A stretch of 9,320 bases of DNA from Candidatus Bipolaricaulota bacterium (GTDB taxonomy: Bacteria > Bipolaricaulota > Bipolaricaulia > UBA7950 > UBA9294), in NCBI GenBank assembly GCA_030612485.1, contig JAUWNS010000086.1:1-9320 (forward strand). Reading direction: 5' to 3'. Within the stretch, counting starts at the first letter, position 1. Each line of letters starts with the position of its first letter. The position numbers and the translations under genes were made by a program. A model generated the notes under the pieces. That model worked only from the letters and a program-made list of their open reading frames with translations, was not told where the DNA came from and did not search any database. This document shows, piece by piece, positions 1-9,320 of this stretch.

Positions 1-4721
<4,721 letters not shown>

Positions 4722-4793
4722 CGCCTGTTCTCGTTGTCTTATGTCTAAGATCTACCGCGATTAGGTAAAATCAGAGTACACTAATCTTTTAAA

Positions 4794-4798
4794 GGAGG
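4794..4798 (+). promoter_or_regulatory. Strong ribosome-binding site of the secreted peptide gene
   Basis: AAAGGAGGGAG surrounds a GGAGG core at 4794-4798, 8 nt before ATG 4807. A site this strong in front of so short a frame supports it being translated. No good -35/-10 pair was found in the 85-nt gap before it. Confidence 0.8.
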
Positions 4799-4806
4799 GA
4801 GAAACG

Positions 4807-4989
4807 ATGAAGCGAATTCTAGTGCTCTTGCTTTCGTTACTACTGTTGGTTACCGTTATTGCGGTGACTGTGTCGGCAGATCCGATTCATGTAGGGGGCG
4901 GACGTGGGTTCACCTCTGGCGGTGCTAGCACCTGCGGTGGCGGCGGCGGCGGATCTAACTTTACGCCGATTCACGTTGGCGGTGGCTAA
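4807..4989 (+). CDS. Small secreted glycine-rich peptide with duplicated PIHVGGG motif
   Basis: A 60-residue product matching no family I recognise. Residues 1-24 form a classical Sec signal peptide: basic KR, a long Leu/Val core, then V-S-A before D25, a good signal peptidase I site. The predicted mature part is only 36 residues, 15 of them Gly, with one Cys (C43) and two His (H28, H56). It begins and ends with the same motif, PIHVGGG at 26-32 and 54-60, around a centre rich in Ser, Thr and Gly with a run of six Gly. The two 20-nt copies of the repeat (4882-4901 and 4966-4985) differ at four positions, all silent third-codon bases, which supports selection on the peptide. The HD-GYP gene starts 25 nt downstream. 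A secreted signal, a metal-binding peptide or an envelope component are all possible; no function is assigned. Confidence 0.82.
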   Translation: MKRILVLLLSLLLLVTVIAVTVSADPIHVGGGRGFTSGGASTCGGGGGGSNFTPIHVGGG

Positions 4990-5000
4990 ACACTTGCGAT

Positions 5001-5006
5001 AGGAGG
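5001..5006 (+). promoter_or_regulatory. Ribosome-binding site deciding the GTG start of the HD-GYP gene
   Basis: AGGAGG lies 8 nt before GTG 5015, in the short gap after the peptide stop codon. It selects GTG 5015; the GTG at 5013 is out of frame. Confidence 0.8.
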
Positions 5007-5014
5007 TTGCCTGT

Positions 5015-5932
5015 GTGGGCAAAGGCTTAACGGTTGGCCAGCGAGAAGACCTGAGAAGGTCAGTCGAGAAACGGTCGACCACACTGGAACTCCTTGTTGT
5101 ACAAGGCTCAGTGGAGGTCACCCGTCAGCGGATCACGGCGGGGAAGATATTCTACCTGGATGCTGCCAGCGAGTGGGAGGGGTTTGAGTTTATCTACCTA
5201 CTCGCTGGCAGCCTTCTGTTGAAAGAGCAGGAAGGGAGTGAGGAGGTCGTACTGCACGCAGGGGATCACCTCTACCACCATGGCCTTCCGGAACGCGCTT
5301 ACTTTCATGTGGAGGAGGACGTGGAGCTTCTGCTAATTTCCTCTCCTCCAAGCTTTCACCTGATGCGGGCGGAGATTCAAGATATGATGGCGATCGCTCT
5401 CTCCGTCGAGGAGAAGGACGAGGTAACCGCTGGACATTGCCACCGCATCGAACGCTTGGCCCTACTAACCGGTGAACGTCTGGGCCTTTCCGGTGATCAG
5501 TTAATATCTCTCTCATATGCCGCCTACCTGCACGATATCGGCAAGGTGAAGGTCCCCGATAAGATATTGAACAAGCCCGGTCCACTCACCGACGAGGAGT
5601 GGGAGGAGATGCGCAGGCACCCTATCTACGGGGAGCAGATGCTTGCCGACAAGGAGTTCTTGGCCAATGCGGCGAAGCTTGTCCTTGCCCATCATGAGCG
5701 CCACGATGGGAGCGGTTATCCCAACCGGTTAAAAGGGAAGGAGATTCCAATCGAGGCGCGGATCATCGCGGTTGTAGACTCCTACGACGCGATGACTTCC
5801 GACCGTCCGTACCGTCTAGCCCTTCCACAGGGGGAGGCGTGCTGGGAACTGAGGAGAAACGCGGGGACGCAGTTCGATCCACGGGTGGTCGAGGCGTTCC
5901 TGACCGTTCTCGAGCAGAGCGATGTTCCGTAG
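5015..5932 (+). CDS. Cupin-like domain + HD-GYP protein, putative cyclic-di-GMP phosphodiesterase
   Basis: A 305-residue cytoplasmic protein with no membrane helices. Residues about 25-112 are rich in beta strands and cupin-like (FEFIYLLAGSLLL, then VVLHAGDHLYHHGLPERAYF), but lack the canonical HxH metal motif, so this part may be a ligand sensor. Residues about 130-300 are an HD-GYP domain: H143 in HCHRIERLA, the HD pair H173-D174 in YLHDIGKVKVPDKIL, H202, H226-H227, the signature H230-D231-GSGYP and D255-SYDAMTSDRPYR. The metal ligands and GYP motif look intact, so hydrolysis of cyclic di-GMP (or a related cyclic dinucleotide) is expected from the family. The GTG start is set by AGGAGG at 5001-5006. 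The gene is 25 nt after the secreted peptide gene, and its end overlaps the small membrane protein by 11 nt, so the three are probably one transcription unit. Confidence 0.92.
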   Translation: MGKGLTVGQREDLRRSVEKRSTTLELLVVQGSVEVTRQRITAGKIFYLDAASEWEGFEFIYLLAGSLLLKEQEGSEEVVLHAGDHLYHHGLPERAYFHVEEDVELLLISSPPSFHLMRAEIQDMMAIALSVEEKDEVTAGHCHRIERLALLTGERLGLSGDQLISLSYAAYLHDIGKVKVPDKILNKPGPLTDEEWEEMRRHPIYGEQMLADKEFLANAAKLVLAHHERHDGSGYPNRLKGKEIPIEARIIAVVDSYDAMTSDRPYRLALPQGEACWELRRNAGTQFDPRVVEAFLTVLEQSDVP

Positions 5933-6095
5933 GTGGCTGCGCTTACGCGCACGACATTTCTTGATCCTTCTCCCAGTAGGGTTAGTCGTGGGAGTCCTTG
6001 TGGGATGGGCTTTTAACGACATCCTTTTCGGCCTTGTTATCGGGCCCACCTTGGGAGCCCTCTTTGCCATGCTCTTCGCCCTACGAGGTCGCTGA
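5922..6095 (+). CDS. 57-residue two-helix membrane protein overlapping the HD-GYP gene
   Basis: A short frame starting at ATG 5922, inside the last codons of the HD-GYP gene in another frame, and ending at TGA 6093-6095. The N-terminus is very basic (MFRRWLRLRARHF). Two hydrophobic stretches follow: FLILLPVGLVVGVLVGWAF (residues about 13-31) and ILFGLVIGPTLGALFAMLFA (about 34-53). They are joined by a short N-D turn, and the protein ends in RGR. This pattern suits a helical hairpin in the inner membrane with both ends in the cytoplasm. The ribosome-binding site is weak (GAGCAGAG just upstream), so translation may be coupled to that of the HD-GYP gene. I recognise no family. The overlap and the clean topology argue that it is real; its size and weak site are the main doubts. 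Confidence 0.65.
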   Translation: MFRRWLRLRARHFLILLPVGLVVGVLVGWAFNDILFGLVIGPTLGALFAMLFALRGR

Positions 6096-6105
6096 GGAAT
6101 TGAGA

Positions 6106-6150
6106 GATCGGAAGATTGAATGATCGGAAGATTGAGTGATCGGGGATCGG
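6106..6150 (+). repeat. Tandem 16-nt repeat, unit GATCGGAAGATTGA(A/G)T
   Basis: Two full units (6106-6121 and 6122-6137) differ at one base. Two truncated units beginning GATCGG follow (6138-6143 and 6145-6150). The array starts 11 nt after the stop codon of the small membrane protein. A diverged copy lies at 8332-8347. Confidence 0.75.
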
Positions 6151-6186
6151 GAATTAAATAATTACGAGTTTGAGCATGGAGGCTAG

Positions 6187-6221
6187 CTTATTTGAGAAAA
6201 AATAAACTGTCTGCAAATAAG
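6187..6221. repeat. 8-bp perfect inverted repeat with 19-nt loop
   Basis: CTTATTTG (6187-6194) and CAAATAAG (6214-6221) can pair perfectly. The stem is A/T-rich, so stability is modest. It could be part of a transcript 3' end or a protein-binding site, or be chance. Confidence 0.4.
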
Positions 6222-6323
6222 AGAACCTGTCTGAACATTCAATCACTAAATCAATCAATGATTAAATCGCTCACTTGCTCAGCCCCGCGTCTCCCACTCC
6301 CTTCCCTATTCCCTGCGGCAAAG

Positions 6324-6361
6324 ACTATCCCCGCCTCTTTTAAGAAAAGCAGCGGGGTAGT
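6324..6361. terminator. Long hairpin between convergent genes, possible bidirectional terminator
   Basis: CCCCGC (6329-6334) pairs with GCGGGG (6352-6357). Inside, CTTTT (6337-6341) pairs with AAAAG (6345-6349) across a 3-nt loop after a 2x2 mismatch. Outside, ACTA (6324-6327) pairs with TAGT (6358-6361) past one bulged T. About 15 pairs in all. It sits where transcripts from both strands should end, but neither side has a proper T-tract, so it is not a textbook intrinsic terminator. Confidence 0.5.
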
Positions 6362-6401
6362 TCGAAGGAACGAAGGTTCGAGAAACGAAAGTTCCTAGAA
6401 A
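6360..6401 (+). repeat. Short imperfect tandem repeat of GTTC units
   Basis: Three units of about 15-16 nt each begin with GTTC: 6360-6375, 6376-6390 and a partial one from 6391. The first two share GTTCGA followed by AACGAA. The third runs over the cpgS stop codon. It follows directly on the hairpin. Confidence 0.5.
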
Positions 6402-7702
6402 TCCTTGAGAAGCTCGTCCAGGGTAGGGAAACCTATTTCCTGAAGGTCGTAGCGTACACGGGTGGCCGGAACCTTGAACGAGAGGAGCCGGGTAAGATCG
6501 ATCGGGGTTCCGATAACGATCCCATCGCAGTCGACTTTATTCACCGTCTCCTGTAAGTCCGCGACTTGCTTCTCTCCGTATCCCATTGCAGGGAGCAGGG
6601 GCCCGATCTTCGGGTATTTCTGGTAGGTGGCGGTTATGGAGGCAACCGTGTACGGTCGTGGGTCAACGATCTCCGACGCCCCGAACCTCTGTGCAGCGAT
6701 CATCCCTGCGCCGTACTTCATTCCGCCGTGGGTAAGGGTAGGTCCGTCCTCGATTACCAGGATCCGCTTCCCTCTGATGAACGATGGATCGTCCACCTGA
6801 ATCGGTGAGGCTGCTTCGACAATTCGTGCGGTGGGGTTAGCGTCCATGATGTTACGACGGACGAAGCGGATATCGTCCAATGAGGCGCTGTCTATCTTGT
6901 TGATGATGACGATATCGGCGGTGCGTAGATTCACTCCGCTCGGGTAATACAGGAGTTCATGCCCGGCGCGGAGTGGATCGACGACCACGATGGAGAGGTT
7001 GGGCTGGTAGAAGGAGAAGTCGTTGTTTCCCCCGTCCCAGATGACAATATCGGCCTCTTCCTCAGCCATGCGCAGGATCTCCTCGTAGTCGACCCCGGCG
7101 TAGACGATCGTCCCGTTGTCGATGTGCGGTTCGTACTCCTCCCGCTCCTCGATCGTGCACTGATGGCGATCGAGGTCCTCATAGGTCTCGTAACGTTGCC
7201 ACTCTTGTTCGACAAGGTTCCCGTATGGCATTGGGTGGCGGATCACAGCGAGCTTCTTCCCACGCGCTTTTAGAATGTCGCACACGCGCCGGGTCGTCTG
7301 GCTCTTCCCCGATCCGGTGCGGGTAGCGGTAATGGAGATGAGGGGCTTCTTCGGTTTGACCATGGTCGATGCGGTCCCCATCAGCATGAAATCCGCACCG
7401 GCGGCGTTGACGAGCGCCGAGCGCTCCATCACGTGTTGATTAGGGACATCACTGTAAGCAAAGACGACCAAGTCGGCATTCTTCTCTGCGATCAGGCGTT
7501 CAAGCTCCACTTCCGATTCGATCGGGATCCCTGTTGGGTAGAGGCTCCCCGCTAGTTCTGCGGGGTATGCCCGTCCTTCGATATCCGGGATCTGCGTCGC
7601 GGTGAACGCGACAACCTCGTAGCTCTCGTTGTTGCGGAAGTAGACATTGAAGTTGTGAAAGTCTCGTCCGGCGGCCCCCATGATGATCACTCGTCTCTTC
7701 AA
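6395..7702 (-). CDS. cpgS: Cyclic 2,3-diphosphoglycerate synthetase homologue (COG2403-type P-loop protein)
   Basis: In thermophilic methanogens this family closes 2,3-diphosphoglycerate to the cyclic form with ATP, giving a thermoprotective solute and phosphate store; the role of bacterial members is uncertain. The protein has about 435 residues, the usual size. Its N-terminus is the family signature KRRVIIMGAAGRDFHNFNVY, and a P-loop follows at TRTGSGKS (G130-S134). Further on come IVIWDGGNNDFSFYQPNL, VVVDPLRAGHE, IINKID and VIEDGPTLTHGGMKYGAG, all typical of the family. Start choice: AGGAG (7715-7711) is 8 nt from TTG 7702, but only 2 nt from ATG 7708 and overlapping GTG 7711, so TTG is preferred and yields the familiar N-terminus; ATG 7708 remains possible. 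The gene is divergent from pgsA and has its own promoter with a perfect TATAAT. Confidence 0.9.
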   Translation of the reverse strand: MKRRVIIMGAAGRDFHNFNVYFRNNESYEVVAFTATQIPDIEGRAYPAELAGSLYPTGIPIESEVELERLIAEKNADLVVFAYSDVPNQHVMERSALVNAAGADFMLMGTASTMVKPKKPLISITATRTGSGKSQTTRRVCDILKARGKKLAVIRHPMPYGNLVEQEWQRYETYEDLDRHQCTIEEREEYEPHIDNGTIVYAGVDYEEILRMAEEEADIVIWDGGNNDFSFYQPNLSIVVVDPLRAGHELLYYPSGVNLRTADIVIINKIDSASLDDIRFVRRNIMDANPTARIVEAASPIQVDDPSFIRGKRILVIEDGPTLTHGGMKYGAGMIAAQRFGASEIVDPRPYTVASITATYQKYPKIGPLLPAMGYGEKQVADLQETVNKVDCDGIVIGTPIDLTRLLSFKVPATRVRYDLQEIGFPTLDELLKDF

Positions 7703-7710
7703 TTGCATCA

Positions 7711-7715
7711 CTCCT
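7711..7715 (-). promoter_or_regulatory. Ribosome-binding site of cpgS deciding its start
   Basis: AAAAGGAG on the minus strand, core AGGAG at 7715-7711. The spacing is 8 nt to TTG 7702 and 2 nt to ATG 7708. Normal spacing favours the TTG. Confidence 0.65.
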
Positions 7716-7734
7716 TTTGAAAGCGCGTGCGCGC

Positions 7735-7764
7735 ATTATACTCACTGTGCTGAAACCCCTTCAA
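7735..7764 (-). promoter_or_regulatory. Sigma-70-type promoter of cpgS
   Basis: On the minus strand TTGAAG (7764-7759), an 18-nt spacer and a perfect TATAAT (7740-7735). Transcription would begin near 7728, giving a leader of about 26 nt. The palindromic GCGCGCACGCGC at 7722-7733 lies at the start site and could be an operator or chance. Confidence 0.65.
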
Positions 7765-7770
7765 GGTGGG

Positions 7771-7799
7771 TTGTTTACGGAACGGGATACCGCTAAGAT
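7771..7799 (+). promoter_or_regulatory. Possible promoter of pgsA placing the start site next to the ATG
   Basis: TTGTTT (7771-7776), a 17-nt spacer and TAAGAT (7794-7799) make a weak -35/-10 pair. A start near 7806 would leave only about 3 nt before ATG 7809. This fits the lack of a Shine-Dalgarno sequence there and suggests a leaderless mRNA. Confidence 0.35.
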
Positions 7800-7808
7800 A
7801 GATTGGTT

Positions 7809-8333
7809 ATGTCACTCGCCAATAAGATCACCCTTGTCCGTGCGGCGCTGATTCCCCCTATTCTCATCCTCCTTATCGTGGAACAGCGTGAGGTGGCGTT
7901 CGGCTTCTTTCTCGTTGCTTGTTTGGGAGATGTCCTCGATGGGATGGTAGCGCGGAGGAGAGGAGAGGTGACCACTCTGGGGAAGGCCCTCGACCCGCTG
8001 GTCGATAAGGCGCTTTACGTATCCCTGCTCTCCCTTCTTGTGGTCTTTGAGGTGATTCCCTTGTTAGCGTTGCTCCTCTTCGTCCTCCCGCAGGTCGGGC
8101 TCGGAATCGGTGCACTCTTCCTCCACCTGCAGGAACATAGGGTCCAAGGAGCTCGCATACTGGGGAAGAGCGCCTCAGTCCTTACCTTTCTGGCGACGGC
8201 TTTCCTCCTGTTGCGCCTTCCTTACAGGGTAGAGCTATTCTATATCGCGATCGGGGCGACGTACCTTGCGGCGCTCGATTACCTGCGCATGGCTCTTCAC
8301 TATCGAAACAATATAGATGCCAGCGTTCGGTGA
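7809..8333 (+). CDS. pgsA: CDP-alcohol phosphatidyltransferase, probably CDP-diacylglycerol-glycerol-3-phosphate 3-phosphatidyltransferase
   Basis: An integral membrane enzyme that transfers a phosphatidyl group from CDP-diacylglycerol to an alcohol, most likely glycerol-3-phosphate, the first committed step to phosphatidylglycerol. The complete family signature D-x2-DG-x2-AR-x8-G-x3-D-x3-D is present: D41, D44-G45, A48-R49, G58, D62 and D66, with the last Asp the expected catalytic base. Hydrophobic segments around it suit about six helices in 174 residues, the usual length for PgsA. Other family members (phosphatidylserine or inositol-phosphate synthases) share the signature, so the acceptor alcohol is inferred. 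ATG 7809 is preferred over TTG 7803; neither has a good ribosome-binding site. The gene is divergent from cpgS and convergent with rluD. Its stop codon merges with a copy of the GATCGG repeat. Confidence 0.88.
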   Translation: MSLANKITLVRAALIPPILILLIVEQREVAFGFFLVACLGDVLDGMVARRRGEVTTLGKALDPLVDKALYVSLLSLLVVFEVIPLLALLLFVLPQVGLGIGALFLHLQEHRVQGARILGKSASVLTFLATAFLLLRLPYRVELFYIAIGATYLAALDYLRMALHYRNNIDASVR

Positions 8334-8364
8334 TCGGGAGATTGGGGTATTTAATCACTCAATC
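8332..8364 (+). repeat. Dispersed copy of the GATCGG repeat with inverted half
   Basis: 8332-8347 matches the 16-nt unit at 6106-6137 at 13 of 16 bases. Then AATCACTCAATC (8353-8364) is the reverse complement of the GATTGAGTGAT part of that unit (11 bases exact). The copy overlaps the pgsA stop codon. The rest of the 89-nt gap before rluD holds no gene and no clear terminator. Confidence 0.6.
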
Positions 8365-8422
8365 CTTTCCTCAAGCTTGGCGCATCCTGCGGTGAATACT
8401 TCTGTGTGCTGATACTGGATAG

Positions 8423-9319
8423 CTATTCTTCCTCATCCTCGGAGAGGGAAACGCCTGCCACGGGAAACTCTAGTGGTATCGGCGCCTCGAACCGAACGAT
8501 GATTCCTCTTTGGGGATGTGTGAACGCGATCCGCCACGCGTGGAGCATCAGGCGACTTCCCTCCTGCTTCCCGTAGATGGGGTCGCCGATGATTGGGTGA
8601 TCGATGTAGCGCATATGGACACGGATCTGATGGGTGCGTCCTGTGTGGGGGCGCACACGGAGGAGGGTCGATCCCTCCTCACGCTTCAAGACGTAAAACT
8701 CCGTTTTGGCGTGGCGCCCCTGCGGGCGGATCGCCATTCGACGGGGGCGTGACGGGTCACGCCCGATTGGGGCATCGATCAGCCCTTCGGCCTCCCTGAT
8801 TCTTCCGACCACTTGCGCAAGGTAGATTTTGTTGATAGTGCGCGCAGCAAACTGCGCTTTGAGCGAATCGAGAGAAGCGGGTGTCTTTGCGACAACAATC
8901 AGTCCGCTCGTTTCCTTGTCTAAGCGATGGACGATCCCCGGGCGCACCGGATCGTCCCCAATCGGAAGCTGGCGGTCTACGAGGAGCCCCTCCACTAGTG
9001 TGGGGGCGGTCTGTCCCGCACCGGGGTGCACGACCAGTCCCGCGGGCTTGTCAACGACGACGATCTCGTTATCCTCGTAGAGGATGGTAAGATCGATCTT
9101 CGCGGGAATGAGGAGCGTTTTCTTGGGAACTGCCCAGGTGAGTTCGTCATTGCAGTGCAACTTGCGTGAGGCTTGTTCGATCGTCTTTCCATTCAGAGAG
9201 ACGAACCCCGCGAGGATGGCACGCTTTATCTCGCTACGGGAGGTTCCCTCGATCCGCTCGGCGAGGTAGCTATCGAGTCGGAGGCCAGCCTCGTTGGCCG
9301 CAACAATAAACTCTATTCT
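8423..9319 (-). CDS. rluD: 23S rRNA pseudouridine synthase of the RluD family, 5'-truncated by window edge
   Basis: Converts uridines of 23S rRNA to pseudouridine, in RluD at the helix 69 positions 1911/1915/1917 (E. coli numbering). The frame is open to the right edge, with 298 codons in the window; only a few N-terminal residues should be missing. An S4 RNA-binding domain comes first (EAGLRLDSYLAERI, then SRSEIKRAILAGFVSLNGK), then the catalytic domain with ILYEDNEIVVVDKPAGLVVHPG and the family motif HRLDKETSGLIVVAK, whose Asp (codon 8918-8920) is the catalytic residue. Next are RPHTGRTHQIRVHM and HPIIGDPIYG. The C-terminus ends in an acidic tail (SEDEEE). A TTG at 9160 could be taken for the start, but the S4 domain upstream in the same frame shows the real start is off the edge. 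RluC or RluA-like specificity cannot be fully excluded. Confidence 0.95.
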   Translation of the reverse strand, partial: RIEFIVAANEAGLRLDSYLAERIEGTSRSEIKRAILAGFVSLNGKTIEQASRKLHCNDELTWAVPKKTLLIPAKIDLTILYEDNEIVVVDKPAGLVVHPGAGQTAPTLVEGLLVDRQLPIGDDPVRPGIVHRLDKETSGLIVVAKTPASLDSLKAQFAARTINKIYLAQVVGRIREAEGLIDAPIGRDPSRPRRMAIRPQGRHAKTEFYVLKREEGSTLLRVRPHTGRTHQIRVHMRYIDHPIIGDPIYGKQEGSRLMLHAWRIAFTHPQRGIIVRFEAPIPLEFPVAGVSLSEDEEE

Positions 9320-9320
9320 C

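Larger units (their letters stand above)
6096..6394. other. 299-nt convergent intergenic region, repeat-rich and visibly A/T-richer
   Basis: Lies between the ends of the plus-strand group and of cpgS. In order it holds a tandem 16-nt repeat (6106-6150), an A/T-rich part with an 8-bp inverted repeat (6187-6221), a stretch with ATTCAATCA/AATCAATC words (6237-6268), a strong hairpin (6324-6361) and a short tandem GTTC repeat (6360-6401). A 68-codon plus-strand frame starting at TTG 6192 crosses it but does not look like protein. Confidence 0.6.

Noticed and set aside
6106..6150. CRISPR array
   Set aside because: The units are 16 nt and directly adjacent, with no unique spacers and no cas genes nearby.
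6192..6398. 68-codon plus-strand frame starting at TTG after GGAGG
   Set aside because: The GGAGG at 6178-6182 has suitable spacing, but the product is a patchwork of Ser, Lys and Pro words derived from repeats and the hairpin, and it runs over the cpgS stop codon. More likely non-coding.
9158..9160. TTG 9160 as the start of the pseudouridine synthase
   Set aside because: It would remove the S4 RNA-binding domain that is clearly encoded upstream in the same frame up to the window edge.

Overview
The window looks like chromosomal DNA of a GC-rich, strictly anaerobic and possibly thermophilic bacterium. The grounds are a single-chain pyruvate:ferredoxin oxidoreductase with two 4Fe-4S ferredoxin motifs, a cyclic 2,3-diphosphoglycerate synthetase homologue (a family common in thermophiles and anaerobes), Shine-Dalgarno-led genes and frequent GTG/TTG starts. 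A deep-branching phylum such as Bipolaricaulota (Acetothermia) is possible, but the sequence alone cannot place it. No rRNA, tRNA, CRISPR array, insertion sequence or phage gene is visible.

Layout. Positions 1-3117 (minus) hold nifJ, cut by the left edge before its last part. A gene-poor stretch (3118-3509) carries the nifJ promoter and ribosome-binding site, and an unexplained stop-free frame upstream of nifJ. Then come four genes on the plus strand: an MFS exporter (3510-4721), a 60-residue secreted glycine-rich peptide (4807-4989), a cupin + HD-GYP protein (GTG start, 5015-5932) and a 57-residue two-helix membrane protein (5922-6095) that overlaps the HD-GYP gene. A 299-base gap follows, with short tandem repeats, an 8-bp inverted repeat and a strong hairpin. 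Next is cpgS on the minus strand (6395-7702). It is divergent from a CDP-alcohol phosphatidyltransferase gene, pgsA (7809-8333), and the two share a compact promoter region. Last is rluD on the minus strand (8423 to the right edge), missing only its first residues.

How the genes relate. nifJ, pgsA and rluD are ordinary housekeeping genes (pyruvate oxidation, phospholipid synthesis, 23S rRNA modification). The accessory-looking part is the plus-strand group: a secreted peptide with a duplicated PIHVGGG motif, a cyclic-di-GMP phosphodiesterase-type protein with a possible ligand-sensing cupin domain, and a small membrane protein, tightly packed and probably co-transcribed. It could be a signalling or envelope module, but that is inference. 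A 16-base repeat family occurs just after the stop codons of two different plus-strand genes (near 6106 and 8332).
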